This document shows, one piece after another, positions 7,681-15,469 of a stretch of DNA of 64,000 bases. The notes under the pieces are model-generated. The model searched no databases. It was not told the origin of the DNA and saw nothing but the letters and a program-made list of their open reading frames with translations. The position numbers were made by a program, and so were the translations under genes. Position 1 is the stretch's first letter, and each line of letters opens with the position of its first letter. Source of the stretch: Kribbella caucasensis (GTDB lineage Bacteria; Actinomycetota; Actinomycetes; Propionibacteriales; Kribbellaceae); assembly GCF_004361855.1 (NCBI RefSeq), contig NZ_SNWQ01000030.1, positions 1 to 64,000 of the forward strand, written 5' to 3'.

Positions 7681-8784
7681 TCAGGCGAGGAGGTCGTGCC
7701 AGGTTTTGAGGAAGGCGTCGGTGGTGGGTTCGGGGCGGACGGCTATCCGGAGCCAGTCGGGGGACAGACCGGGGAAGGTGTCGCCCCGGCGTATTGCGAA
7801 GCCCCGCTCGCGGAGGCGTTCCCGGTGGGCGTCCGCGCCGGGGAGGTGGACCAGGACGAAGGGGGCGCGGGGTTCGCCGTAGATCTGCAGGCCGCCGGGG
7901 CCATGGCGGACGACCCCAGAGGGCTCGTGCGTCGCAGGCGCGACGGTTGGCTGAGGCAACGGGCTGCCGGGGTGGAGGAGGCCGGTCAGGAGGTGGGTGC
8001 GGTGGTGGGTCAGGGCGTGGGCGGCTTCGGTGGATTCGGCGAGGGCGGCGGGGGTGGTGCACGCGAGGACGGCGGCCAGGGCGGGGGTGGAGACCGGCCA
8101 GTGGGGTTGGACTGATGCCAGTTGGTCGATCAAGGCGGGCGACGCGAGGACGTAGCCGACGCGCAGACCGGCTAGGCCCCAGGTCTTGGTGAGGCTGCGG
8201 ATGACGATCAGGCCGGGGATCGCGGCGCCGGCGAGGGATTCGGGCTCGCCGGGGACGGCGTCCATGAACGCCTCGTCGACGACCAGAATGCGGTCGGGGC
8301 GGGCCAGGTCGCGCAGGATGCCGGCAGGATGCAGGACGGAGGTCGGGTTGGTGGGGTTCCCGATCACGACCAGGTCGGCGTCGGCCGGGATCGCCTTCGG
8401 GTCGAGGACGAAACCGTTCGCGGGGTCGAGGATCACCCGATCGACCAGGTGGCCGGCGGAGCGGAGCGCGGCCTCTGGTTCGGTGAACTGAGGGTGTACG
8501 ACGACTGCATGGCGCGGGCGGAACGCTCTAGCGATCAGCACGAACGCCTCGGCCGCACCAGCGGTCAGCAGCACCTGGGCCGGCTGACAACCATGCCGGC
8601 TGGCGACGGCGGAGACGGCGGCATCCGCTCTCGGGTACGCCGCGAGCTCGGTCAGGCTGCTGCTGATCTCGTCGATCAACCAGGCCGGTGGAGTCCCGGC
8701 CCGCACGTTGACCGCCAGATCCACCAGCCCGTCGCCGACCTCGACGTCACCGTGATGATCCAGGTCGAATCCATCCGCTCGCAC
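7681..8784 (-). CDS. PLP-dependent class I/II aminotransferase (Rv2231c/CobC-like)
   Basis: A 367-residue fold-type I PLP enzyme related to histidinol-phosphate aminotransferase and L-threonine-O-3-phosphate decarboxylase (CobC). Seen: NPTNPT at 143-148, Asp170 in VVDEAF, and the PLP-binding lysine Lys200 in SLTKTWGLAGLRVGY. The start is GTG at 8784. No cobalamin gene or B12 riboswitch lies nearby, so a cobalamin role is unproven; an amino-acid aminotransferase is equally possible. It lies 115 bp upstream of the repeat-peptide gene on the same strand, so read-through is possible. Confidence 0.8.
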   Translation of the reverse strand: MRADGFDLDHHGDVEVGDGLVDLAVNVRAGTPPAWLIDEISSSLTELAAYPRADAAVSAVASRHGCQPAQVLLTAGAAEAFVLIARAFRPRHAVVVHPQFTEPEAALRSAGHLVDRVILDPANGFVLDPKAIPADADLVVIGNPTNPTSVLHPAGILRDLARPDRILVVDEAFMDAVPGEPESLAGAAIPGLIVIRSLTKTWGLAGLRVGYVLASPALIDQLASVQPHWPVSTPALAAVLACTTPAALAESTEAAHALTHHRTHLLTGLLHPGSPLPQPTVAPATHEPSGVVRHGPGGLQIYGEPRAPFVLVHLPGADAHRERLRERGFAIRRGDTFPGLSPDWLRIAVRPEPTTDAFLKTWHDLLA

Positions 8785-8956
8785 CCCAGGAGGCTAACCG
8801 CCCACACCCAGTCACCCCATCCGGTCCACCCGCCGGACACTCAGCACGCGATCAATCCGGCGGTGGCCTGCGCCGACGCGGTGGCCTGCGCAGACGCCAG
8901 AGGCGTTGGCGTGGTGGAGGTGTCGTGCGGTGGAGCGGCTGCGGCACCATGGTGGG

Positions 8957-9748
8957 GTGAAGATTGCCGTGGTTCAGACCGCCAGTAGTAATGACAAGGC
9001 TGCCAATCGGGAGGCCGTCAGGCGGCTGGTGGCTGAGGCGGCGCGGGAGAGGCCTGAGTTGGTCGTGTTGCCGGAGGCGATGATGGCTGACTTCGCGGCC
9101 GAGGGTGGGTCGGTCGGCGAGCAGGCTGAAGCGTTGGATGGTGAGTTCGTCGGCGTACTGCGCAAGGCGGCCGTCGAGCACGGGACGGCGATCGTGGCCG
9201 GCATGTTCGAGCGGAGCTGCGACGAGGGCCGCCCGTACAACACCCTGCTCGCGGTCGGCGCCGACGGCGAACTGATCGGCGCGTACCGGAAGATCCACCT
9301 GTACGACGCGTTCGGCTACAAGGAGTCGGACCAGCTGACCGCCGGGGACGTCGCGCCTGTCGTGGTCCGGATCGGGGCACACAAGTTCGGGCTGATGACG
9401 TGTTATGACCTGCGGTTCCCCGAGTTGTCCCGGGCGCTGGTGGACGCGGGCGCCGAGGTGCTGGTGGTCCCGGCGGCGTGGGTTCGCGGGCCGTTGAAAG
9501 AGCACCACTGGACGACGTTCCTGACGGCCCGGGCGGTAGAGAACACTTGTTATGTAGCCGCGGCGGCGCAGAACGGGAAGAAGTACTCGGGCCTCAGCCA
9601 GGTGATCGATCCGCAGGGCATCGCGATTGCGGCGGTGGGTGAGGCCGACGGGTTCGCGACCGCGGAGATCTCCGCCGAACGTCTGGCCGAGGTCCGCAAG
9701 CGAAACCCGTCGCTCCAGAACCGCCGGTTCACCGTCACCCCGCGCTGA
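8957..9748 (+). CDS. carbon-nitrogen hydrolase (nitrilase superfamily amidase)
   Basis: A 263-residue cytoplasmic amidase-type hydrolase. The Glu-Lys-Cys triad is visible: Glu40 in VLPEAM, Lys112 in YRKIHLYD and Cys149 in MTCYDLRFPE. The length and motifs fit the omega-amidase/NIT branch that removes amide groups from small molecules. The start is GTG at 8957 because KIAVVQ is the normal N-terminal strand of the family; an ATG 17 codons upstream adds an arginine-rich tail without homology. It is followed 5 bp later by the MobA-like gene. Confidence 0.85.
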   Translation: MKIAVVQTASSNDKAANREAVRRLVAEAARERPELVVLPEAMMADFAAEGGSVGEQAEALDGEFVGVLRKAAVEHGTAIVAGMFERSCDEGRPYNTLLAVGADGELIGAYRKIHLYDAFGYKESDQLTAGDVAPVVVRIGAHKFGLMTCYDLRFPELSRALVDAGAEVLVVPAAWVRGPLKEHHWTTFLTARAVENTCYVAAAAQNGKKYSGLSQVIDPQGIAIAAVGEADGFATAEISAERLAEVRKRNPSLQNRRFTVTPR

Positions 9749-9753
9749 GCGAC

Positions 9754-10377
9754 GTGGTGGAGCAAGGCGTGGGTGGAGGCGCTCACCAGGTGGACTTCGA
9801 CGCGGTGGGGCAAGGCGTGGGTGGAGGCGTTGCTCGGGTGGACTTCGACGCGGTGGTGCTGGCGGGTGGTGGTTCGACGCGATTCGGTGGTGTCGACAAA
9901 GCGATGCTCGTGCTGGAAGGCGTCTCGTTGCTCGATCGGGTGCTCGAGGCAACAAAACAGGGCCGGATCACCACCGTCGTGGGCCCGCACCGGAAGACCA
10001 GCAGAGAAGTCGCCTGGACCAGCGAGCAACCACCCGCAGGCGGACCGGTCGCGGGGATCGCCGCCGGCCTGCGTCAAGGCGATTCCCCCGTCGTCGTGTT
10101 GGTTTCCTGCGACCTCCCCTGGCTCACCACGACGGACGTGGCCGGCCTCGTCGCCGGAATCACCGACCACGACGGCTACGGACTCCGTGACTCCGACGGT
10201 CGCGAGCAACCCCTGGCCGCGGCGTACCGGCGTACGGCGTTGACCAGGGCACTCGACAAACTGGGAGACCCCAGGGACCAGTCGGTACGGCGACTCCTGG
10301 CCGGCCTCGATCTGGGCTGGAGCGAACCAACCAGAGCAGGCGACGACGTCGACACCTGGGCCGACTTCGACGACTGA
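9754..10377 (+). CDS. molybdenum cofactor guanylyltransferase-like (MobA family)
   Basis: A nucleotidyltransferase of the MobA-like NTP-transferase family, which in the classic case joins GMP to molybdopterin. Seen: LAGGGSTRFGGVDKA at 37-51, VSCDLPWL around 108-115 and a C-terminal ADFDD. The long form has 207 residues, but its first 35 are two copies of a 16-residue unit ending VDFDAV, from a 48-bp tandem duplication. An internal GTG at 9838 gives 179 residues starting VDFDAVVLAGGG and may be the true start. No other Mo-cofactor gene is nearby. Confidence 0.75.
   Translation: MVEQGVGGGAHQVDFDAVGQGVGGGVARVDFDAVVLAGGGSTRFGGVDKAMLVLEGVSLLDRVLEATKQGRITTVVGPHRKTSREVAWTSEQPPAGGPVAGIAAGLRQGDSPVVVLVSCDLPWLTTTDVAGLVAGITDHDGYGLRDSDGREQPLAAAYRRTALTRALDKLGDPRDQSVRRLLAGLDLGWSEPTRAGDDVDTWADFDD
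9763..9858 (+). repeat. 48-bp tandem duplication at the mobA 5' end
   Basis: Two adjacent 48-bp copies (9763-9810 and 9811-9858) are identical at 42 positions. They encode QGVGGGAHQVDFDAVG and QGVGGGVARVDFDAVV. The length is a multiple of three, so the frame is kept. Each copy carries an in-frame GTG ahead of DFDAV. Confidence 0.8.
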
Positions 10378-10419
10378 ATCCGGTCGCCATCGACGCCCGG
10401 ATCCCAATACCGTAAGGCC

Positions 10420-11325
10420 GTGCGCGTCGAGGACCTGACCCGCAAGGCCTACCCAGACAGCGAGATCGTGCCGCGATCCGGTGGTGAGCTGAATACGGTC
10501 TTCGAGGTACGCCGATCCGCCGGCCCTCAGCTCATCGTCAAGGTCTACGCGCCCGAGTCGACCTGGAGGCAGGCCAAGGAGATCCACGTCTACGGACTCC
10601 TCGCACACGAGCTCGGCGACGCGATCCCGCAGGTCGTCCACGCCGAGCCGCCCGACAAGACCGATGAGACAGACGAGACAGACGCGTTCACCGTGCTCAC
10701 CAAGCTCGACGGGGTGCCGCTGTCCGAGACGAGTCCGCCCGATTGGCGACCCATCTACCGACAACTCGGCGCGTTGCTCGCCAAGATCCACAGCATCCGG
10801 CAACCGGCGTACGGGTATCTCACCGACCACATCATCGACCCGTTGCCGACGAACTCGCAGTACATGCGACGCCAGTTCGCCAAGAAAATAGACGAGTTCC
10901 ACGGAGATCCGGAGCTCAAGCAACACATCGCGCAGTACGTCGACCAGCGCGCCGCCCTCCTCGAGCGCAACGTTCAACCGGTCCTGTGTCACAACGACTT
11001 CCACGAGGGCAACGTGCTGGTGGACCCCAACACCTGGCAGGTGCGCGGATTCGTCGACGTCGAGAACGCGATCGCCGCCGACCCGCTGATGGATCTCGCG
11101 AAGACCGACTACTACTCGATCCACGACGACAAGGCCAAGCTCGACGGACTGCTCGACGGGTACGGCGAACTCCCACCCGAGTGGCGTGAACGCACCACCC
11201 TCTACCGCCTCTACCACGCGCTCGAACTATGGGACTGGCTCCACTCGATAGGCACCGTCGATCCGCTCGACAGCATCGCCGGCGACCTCCGGTCGATTCT
11301 GGGGATAACTCGCAACCGGCACTGA
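10420..11325 (+). CDS. phosphotransferase, APH/choline-kinase-like
   Basis: A 301-residue kinase-fold protein of the aminoglycoside phosphotransferase (APH) superfamily. Seen: ATP-contact Lys41 in LIVKVY, the catalytic loop HNDFHEGN at 191-198 and the metal-binding FVDVEN at 211-216. The substrate could be a sugar, amino sugar, choline or antibiotic; no resistance is implied. The GTG start at 10420 lies 6 nt after a TACCGT -10-like hexamer (10408-10413), suggesting a leaderless mRNA. A short acidic repeat (TDETDETD) sits at 81-88. Confidence 0.8.
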   Translation: MRVEDLTRKAYPDSEIVPRSGGELNTVFEVRRSAGPQLIVKVYAPESTWRQAKEIHVYGLLAHELGDAIPQVVHAEPPDKTDETDETDAFTVLTKLDGVPLSETSPPDWRPIYRQLGALLAKIHSIRQPAYGYLTDHIIDPLPTNSQYMRRQFAKKIDEFHGDPELKQHIAQYVDQRAALLERNVQPVLCHNDFHEGNVLVDPNTWQVRGFVDVENAIAADPLMDLAKTDYYSIHDDKAKLDGLLDGYGELPPEWRERTTLYRLYHALELWDWLHSIGTVDPLDSIAGDLRSILGITRNRH

Positions 11326-11348
11326 CTGAACCCAGTACCGTGGCACGC

Positions 11349-12326
11349 ATGCGAGCTGTCGTGTGTGATGGTGCTGGTGGCATCGAGGTCCTGACGATCG
11401 GCGAGATCGAGGACCCGATTCCGGCAGCGGACGAGGTCGTCATCGACGTGGTCGCGGCCGGGGTGAACCGGGCCGACCTGCTCCAGCGGCAGGGACACTA
11501 CCCACCACCGCCGGGTGCGCCGGGGACGATCGGCCTGGAGGTGTCCGGCACGATCGCCGCAGTCGGTGCCGACGTCGAGGGCTGGTCGGTCGGCGACGAG
11601 TGCTGTGCGCTGCTCGCGGGCGGCGGCTACGCGGAGAAGGTGGTCGTCCCAGCGCCGCAGGTGATGCCGGTGCCGGACGGCGTGGACCTGATCAGTGCGG
11701 CGGCGTTGCCCGAGGTGGTCGCGACGGTCTGGTCGAACGTGTTCATGACCGCCCATCTCAAGGCGGGCGAGACGCTGCTGGTGCACGGCGGCGCTTCGGG
11801 GATCGGCACGATGGCGATCCAGCTCGGGGTCGCGCACGGGGCGCGTGTGCTGTGCACAGTCGGCAGCAGGGACAAGATGGATTTCTGCACCCGGCTCGGC
11901 GCGGACGTCGCGATCAATTACAAGGAAGCCGAGTGGGCCTCGGTGGTGAACGAGGCGACCGGGAAGGCCGGGGCCGACGTGATCCTCGACATCATGGGCG
12001 CGAAGTATCTGGCCGACAACGTGAGGTCCCTCGCCTTCGACGGCCGGCTGGTGGTGATCGGGATGCAGGGTGGCGCGAAGGCGGAACTGGATCTCGGCCG
12101 GTTGCTGTCGCGGCGCGCGTCCGTCACGGGGACCGGGCTGCGGTTCCGCTCGGTCAAGGACAAGGGCCGCATCCTCGAGGAAGTGGTCGGCCACGTCTGG
12201 CCGCTGATCGAGGCGAAGAAGGTGCGCCCGATCGTGCACACCACCTTCCCGCTGGCCGACGTCGCGCGAGCACACGAGACCCTCGAGCAATCCACCCAGA
12301 TCGGCAAGGTTCTACTCACCCTCTGA
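11349..12326 (+). CDS. NAD(P)H quinone oxidoreductase, PIG3/zinc-free MDR family
   Basis: A 325-residue medium-chain dehydrogenase/reductase. Seen: GVNRADLLQRQGHYPPPPG at 38-56, typical of PIG3-type quinone oxidoreductases, and the Rossmann loop HGGASGIGTMAIQL at 146-159. Catalytic zinc ligands are absent, as expected for this branch, which reduces quinones with NADPH. I chose ATG 11349 over an upstream in-frame codon because the family begins MRAV. TACCGT at 11336-11341 lies 7 nt before it, so the mRNA may be leaderless. Confidence 0.85.
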   Translation: MRAVVCDGAGGIEVLTIGEIEDPIPAADEVVIDVVAAGVNRADLLQRQGHYPPPPGAPGTIGLEVSGTIAAVGADVEGWSVGDECCALLAGGGYAEKVVVPAPQVMPVPDGVDLISAAALPEVVATVWSNVFMTAHLKAGETLLVHGGASGIGTMAIQLGVAHGARVLCTVGSRDKMDFCTRLGADVAINYKEAEWASVVNEATGKAGADVILDIMGAKYLADNVRSLAFDGRLVVIGMQGGAKAELDLGRLLSRRASVTGTGLRFRSVKDKGRILEEVVGHVWPLIEAKKVRPIVHTTFPLADVARAHETLEQSTQIGKVLLTL

Positions 12327-12389
12327 ACTCCTTCCGTACTGCGTACCGGTGGCTGGCGGCCGTCGGTACGCAGCACGGGGTGACCTGGC

Positions 12390-12806
12390 TCATGAGGCCG
12401 GCATGTTGGCGGCGAGCCATTCGGGGTCGGGGGCGACCAGCTGGATCACGTCCAGCCAAGTGCCCTCCGGATCACGCACGAAGAAGTGCCGCTGACCCCA
12501 AGGCTCGGTGACCACGTCGACGGCCAACTCGACGCCGGCCTCGGTCAGCCGCGCAGCGACCGCGTCCACGTCGTCGACGACGAAGCCGAAGACGTTCGAG
12601 CTCTCCGTGGTCGCGGACACCGCCGCCGGTACCGACGCGTGCCCACGTTCGGTGATGGCCAGCTCCCAGTCGGCCTCGCCGCGGCGTACACAGATGAACC
12701 AGCCCAGGTCGATGGTCCTCTTCAGGTCGAAATGCTGTTCGTAAAAGTCGGCGACCTCCGCTGGTCGTGCGGTGACAACGGTCGCGCCGAAGGCTGCGGG
12801 TTGCAT
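12390..12806 (-). CDS. VOC family protein (glyoxalase/bleomycin-resistance fold)
   Basis: A 138-residue vicinal-oxygen-chelate protein with two beta-alpha-beta-beta-beta modules (about 5-60 and 70-130). FYEQHFDLKRTIDLGW near 23-38 and FFVRDPEGTWLDVIQL near 108-123 are typical. The family includes glyoxalase I, dioxygenases and antibiotic-binding proteins; the substrate is unknown. The ATG has AGGAG 5 nt upstream. It is divergent from a TetR gene with a palindromic operator between them, so it is probably that regulator's target. Confidence 0.8.
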   Translation of the reverse strand: MQPAAFGATVVTARPAEVADFYEQHFDLKRTIDLGWFICVRRGEADWELAITERGHASVPAAVSATTESSNVFGFVVDDVDAVAARLTEAGVELAVDVVTEPWGQRHFFVRDPEGTWLDVIQLVAPDPEWLAANMPAS

Positions 12807-12820
12807 ACGAGCTCCTGACT

Positions 12821-12856
12821 ACTACAGGTGTTGTGATTGACAACGACATTTGTAGT
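12821..12856. promoter_or_regulatory. TetR operator between VOC and TetR genes
   Basis: ACTACAGGTGTTGT (12821-12834) and ACAACGACATTTGTAGT (12840-12856) form an imperfect inverted repeat. The outer ACTACA/TGTAGT and inner TTGT/ACAA arms match. A perfect -35 TTGACA (12837-12842) lies inside, so binding would block transcription in both directions. This is the usual layout for a TetR gene and its divergent target. Confidence 0.6.
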
Positions 12857-12879
12857 GGATAGCTGCTACGGTGTCAACC

Positions 12880-13455
12880 ATGCCGAGGAACCCCGAACGT
12901 CGCGCGCAGCTAGCCGACGCCGGCCTGGCCGTGCTGGCCGAGTCGGGCGCGCGCGGCCTGACCCATCGAGCTGTCGACGCCGCTGCCGGACTGCCCGCCG
13001 GGACGGCGTCGAACTACTTCCGCTCCCGCGACGCCCTGCTCGGCGCACTCGGCGAGCGCATCTTCGAGCGACTGGCCCCCGACGAAGAGCGACTCGCGCC
13101 GCTGGCCGAGCGGGAGCCGTCGGTCGAGCTCGTGGTCGACTACGTCCGGTACATCGTCGAGCGGCTGCTCGGCCGATCCGAGCTCACGCTCGCGCTGCTG
13201 GAGCTGCGGCTGGAGGCGACCAGGCGGCCGGAGTTGCACGAGATCCTGACGCGCACGCTGCAGCAGGGGTTCGACACCGACATCTCGTTCCACGTTCAGG
13301 CCGGACTGCCCGGCGGCGCGGAGGAGGTTCGCCTACTGCGCTTCGCGATCGAGGGTCTCGTCCTGGACCAGCTCACCCCCGGCACCGGCCGCCGGTACGA
13401 CGTCGACGCCATCACCGCACGCTTGGTACGCCGCCTGATCCGCGCCGACGAGTAA
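12880..13455 (+). CDS. TetR family transcriptional regulator
   Basis: A 191-residue one-component repressor. The N-terminal helix-turn-helix occupies about 25-48 (GLTHRAVDAAAGLPAGTASNYF), ending in the family's xYFxSRDAL motif. The rest is a helical ligand-binding and dimer domain. I favour ATG 12880: TACGGT (12867-12872) lies 7 nt upstream, fitting a leaderless transcript; GTG at 12871 adds three residues. It probably represses the divergent VOC gene and itself. Confidence 0.8.
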   Translation: MPRNPERRAQLADAGLAVLAESGARGLTHRAVDAAAGLPAGTASNYFRSRDALLGALGERIFERLAPDEERLAPLAEREPSVELVVDYVRYIVERLLGRSELTLALLELRLEATRRPELHEILTRTLQQGFDTDISFHVQAGLPGGAEEVRLLRFAIEGLVLDQLTPGTGRRYDVDAITARLVRRLIRADE

Positions 13456-13464
13456 ACACTTGTT

Positions 13465-13488
13465 GGACAGCCAATCGCGTTACTGTCT
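13465..13488. promoter_or_regulatory. possible autoregulatory operator of second TetR gene
   Basis: GGACAG (13465-13470) and CTGTCT (13483-13488) form a near-perfect inverted repeat with 12-bp spacing. The right arm overlaps the TACTGT -10-like hexamer (13481-13486), which lies 7 nt before the GTG start at 13494. Weak but well placed. Confidence 0.35.
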
Positions 13489-13493
13489 GTAGT

Positions 13494-14081
13494 GTGAACG
13501 GGGAACAGCAAAGGCGCGGGGTCCACGTGCTGGCGGCGGTGCTCGAGGTGATCGCCGATCGAGGGCTCGAGGCGGCCACCCTGCGTACGGTCGCCGCGGC
13601 CGCGGGGATCTCGCTGGCCCAGGTCCAGTACTACTTCCGGAGCAAGGACGAGCTGGTCGCCGCGGCGTACCGGCATCTCACTGAACGCTTCGACGAGAAG
13701 CTGGCCACGATCGACCTTTCCGGTCCGCCCCGCAAGGTTCTCCGCGAGGCGCTCGACCTGTGGTTGCCGCTCGACGAGGAGCGGGCCCGGGACGCGCGCG
13801 TCTGGCTCGCGTTCAGCGCGGCCGCGGCGACCTCGACTCCGCTCCGGCAGATCGCGGCGGCGACGGACACCGAGCTGAGGTTCGCCTTCGCGCGACTGCT
13901 CGACGCCGCGATCGCGGACGGCGAGCTGGCCGAGGTGGCCGACACGGAGGCCGAGGCGGCGTTGCTGCTCGCCGTGGTCGACGGACTCGTCATCCAGGCG
14001 CTCGCGCTGCCCGAGACCGAGCGAGCAGAGTTCGTCACCTTCTCGTTGGACACCCACCTCGCCCGCCTATTCCAGCACTGA
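13494..14081 (+). CDS. TetR family transcriptional regulator
   Basis: A 195-residue regulator with an N-terminal helix-turn-helix at about 29-49 (TLRTVAAAAGISLAQVQYYF) followed by SKDELVAAAYRH. The C-terminal domain resembles the BetI/TetR_C_6 group, rich in Ala and Glu. The start is GTG at 13494; the open frame continues upstream but overlaps the preceding TetR gene and has no regulator-like sequence there. Its target is unknown; the next operon starts 75 bp downstream with its own PadR regulator. Confidence 0.8.
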   Translation: MNGEQQRRGVHVLAAVLEVIADRGLEAATLRTVAAAAGISLAQVQYYFRSKDELVAAAYRHLTERFDEKLATIDLSGPPRKVLREALDLWLPLDEERARDARVWLAFSAAAATSTPLRQIAAATDTELRFAFARLLDAAIADGELAEVADTEAEAALLLAVVDGLVIQALALPETERAEFVTFSLDTHLARLFQH

Positions 14082-14129
14082 CCGACGGCACTGACCGACA
14101 GACCGACCGACCTTGGCAATTGACCCGGG

Positions 14130-14155
14130 GATACCGGGTATGCATACTCAGTATC
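14130..14155. promoter_or_regulatory. PadR operator
   Basis: GATACCGGGTATG and CATACTCAGTATC form an inverted repeat centred on TATGCATA; the two 13-bp arms agree at 10 positions. It ends 1 bp before the ATG of the PadR gene. GTATAC-like dyads in this position are typical PadR sites, so autorepression of the exporter operon is likely. Confidence 0.6.
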
Positions 14156-14156
14156 C

Positions 14157-14750
14157 ATGTCGATCAAGCATGGACTGCTGGCACTACTGCGAGCGGAAGC
14201 GAAGTACGGCTACCAGTTGCGCGCCGAGTTCGAGGCGGCGACCGGATCCACCTGGCCGCTGAACATCGGGCAGGTCTACACGACCCTGACCCGGCTGGAG
14301 CGCGACGGCCTGGTCGAGGCCGCGACGGGTGACGGCGGTGACGGGCGATCCATGTACGAGATCACCGACGCCGGCCGGGCCGAGTTGGTGAGCTGGTTCG
14401 AGACCCCGGTCACCCGCGAGGCGCGACCCCGGGACGAACTCGCGATCAAGCTCGCTCTGGCCCTCGCAGTACCGGGTGTGGACGTGGCCGCGGTGGTCCA
14501 GCGGCAGCGGATGGCGACCATGCAGTCGCTGCAGGAGCTGACCCGGCTCAAGCGGGTCAGCGCGGACGGCGGCATCTCCTGGTTGCTGGTGATCGAGTCG
14601 ATGATCTTCGCCGCCGAGGCGGAGATCCGTTGGCTGGACCACTGCGAGGCGATGCTCTCGCGGCAGCACAAGCCCAAACCCGGGCAGCAGAAGGCAGCGC
14701 AGCAAATCCGCAGTGACCGACACCAAACCGACGCGGGGGCGAAACGATGA
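14157..14750 (+). CDS. PadR family transcriptional regulator
   Basis: A 197-residue PadR protein. The winged helix-turn-helix spans about 1-85 (MSIKHGLLALL, YGYQL, GQVYTTLTRLERDGLV) and is followed by a Vir_act_alpha_C-type helical domain. Such proteins repress adjacent efflux genes and are released by drug-like ligands. A palindrome abuts its start codon, so the mRNA may be nearly leaderless. It overlaps the ABC ATPase gene by 4 bp (ATGA), forming a PadR-ATPase-permease operon. Confidence 0.88.
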   Translation: MSIKHGLLALLRAEAKYGYQLRAEFEAATGSTWPLNIGQVYTTLTRLERDGLVEAATGDGGDGRSMYEITDAGRAELVSWFETPVTREARPRDELAIKLALALAVPGVDVAAVVQRQRMATMQSLQELTRLKRVSADGGISWLLVIESMIFAAEAEIRWLDHCEAMLSRQHKPKPGQQKAAQQIRSDRHQTDAGAKR

Positions 14751-15469
14751 CGACGACGATCCTTGACATCCGCAATCTCACCCGGGTGCACGGCTCCGGC
14801 GAACAGGCCGTGCACGCACTTCGCGGAGTCGACCTGTCCGTCGGGTCCGGCGAACTGGTCGCCGTGATGGGACCGTCGGGTTCCGGCAAGTCGACCCTGC
14901 TCACCTGCGCCGGCGGCCTCGACCAGCCGTCCGGCGGCGAGGTCATTGTCGACGGCAACGACCTCACCACGCTGAGCCGCAACGCGGTCGCCGCCCTGCG
15001 CCGACGCAGGATCGGCTACGTCTTCCAGGACTTCAACCTGATCCCCGCCCTGACCGCCGCCGAGAACGTGTCCCTGCCGCTGGAGCTCGACGGCATGCGC
15101 GCCCGGGCCGCCCGCAAGTACGCCGAGGCCGCGCTCGGGGAGGTGGCCATTCCGGAGCTGGCCGACCGGTTTCCGGACGATATGTCCGGTGGTCAGCGGC
15201 AGCGGGTGGCCATCGCCCGCGCGATCGTCGGGGAGCGCCGGCTGCTGCTCGCTGACGAACCCACCGGCGCACTCGACTCCGACACCGGTGAGGCCGTCCT
15301 CCAGTTGCTCCGCGACCGGTGCGACCAGCACGGCATCGCCGGTGTCCTCGTCACCCACGACGCCCGGCACGCCGCGTGGGCCGATCGGGTCGTCTACCTG
15401 CGCGATGGCGTGCTGGTAGGTCAGTCCGGTCCGCTGCCGGAGGCCGACGTTCTGCTGGAGACGCACTGA
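14747..15469 (+). CDS. ABC transporter ATP-binding protein, MacB/LolD type
   Basis: A 240-residue nucleotide-binding subunit. Walker A GPSGSGKST is at 42-50, Q-loop VFQDFN at 92-97, signature MSGGQRQRVA at 146-155, Walker B LLLADEPTGALD at 166-177 and an H-loop VTHDARHA near 211-218. The LDSDTG sequence after Walker B is characteristic of the MacB/LolD/FtsE group. It would energise the FtsX-domain permease, whose ATG shares one base with this gene's TGA. Regulated by the upstream PadR protein (inference). Confidence 0.92.
   Translation: MTTTILDIRNLTRVHGSGEQAVHALRGVDLSVGSGELVAVMGPSGSGKSTLLTCAGGLDQPSGGEVIVDGNDLTTLSRNAVAALRRRRIGYVFQDFNLIPALTAAENVSLPLELDGMRARAARKYAEAALGEVAIPELADRFPDDMSGGQRQRVAIARAIVGERRLLLADEPTGALDSDTGEAVLQLLRDRCDQHGIAGVLVTHDARHAAWADRVVYLRDGVLVGQSGPLPEADVLLETH

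Noticed and set aside
7681..8956. Cobalamin riboswitch or cobalamin operon around the CobC-like aminotransferase
   Set aside because: No B12-box or other cobalamin gene is visible nearby.
9550..11217. A 555-codon minus-strand frame across the nitrilase, mobA and kinase genes
   Set aside because: It runs antisense through three genes with clear catalytic motifs and has no family-like sequence.
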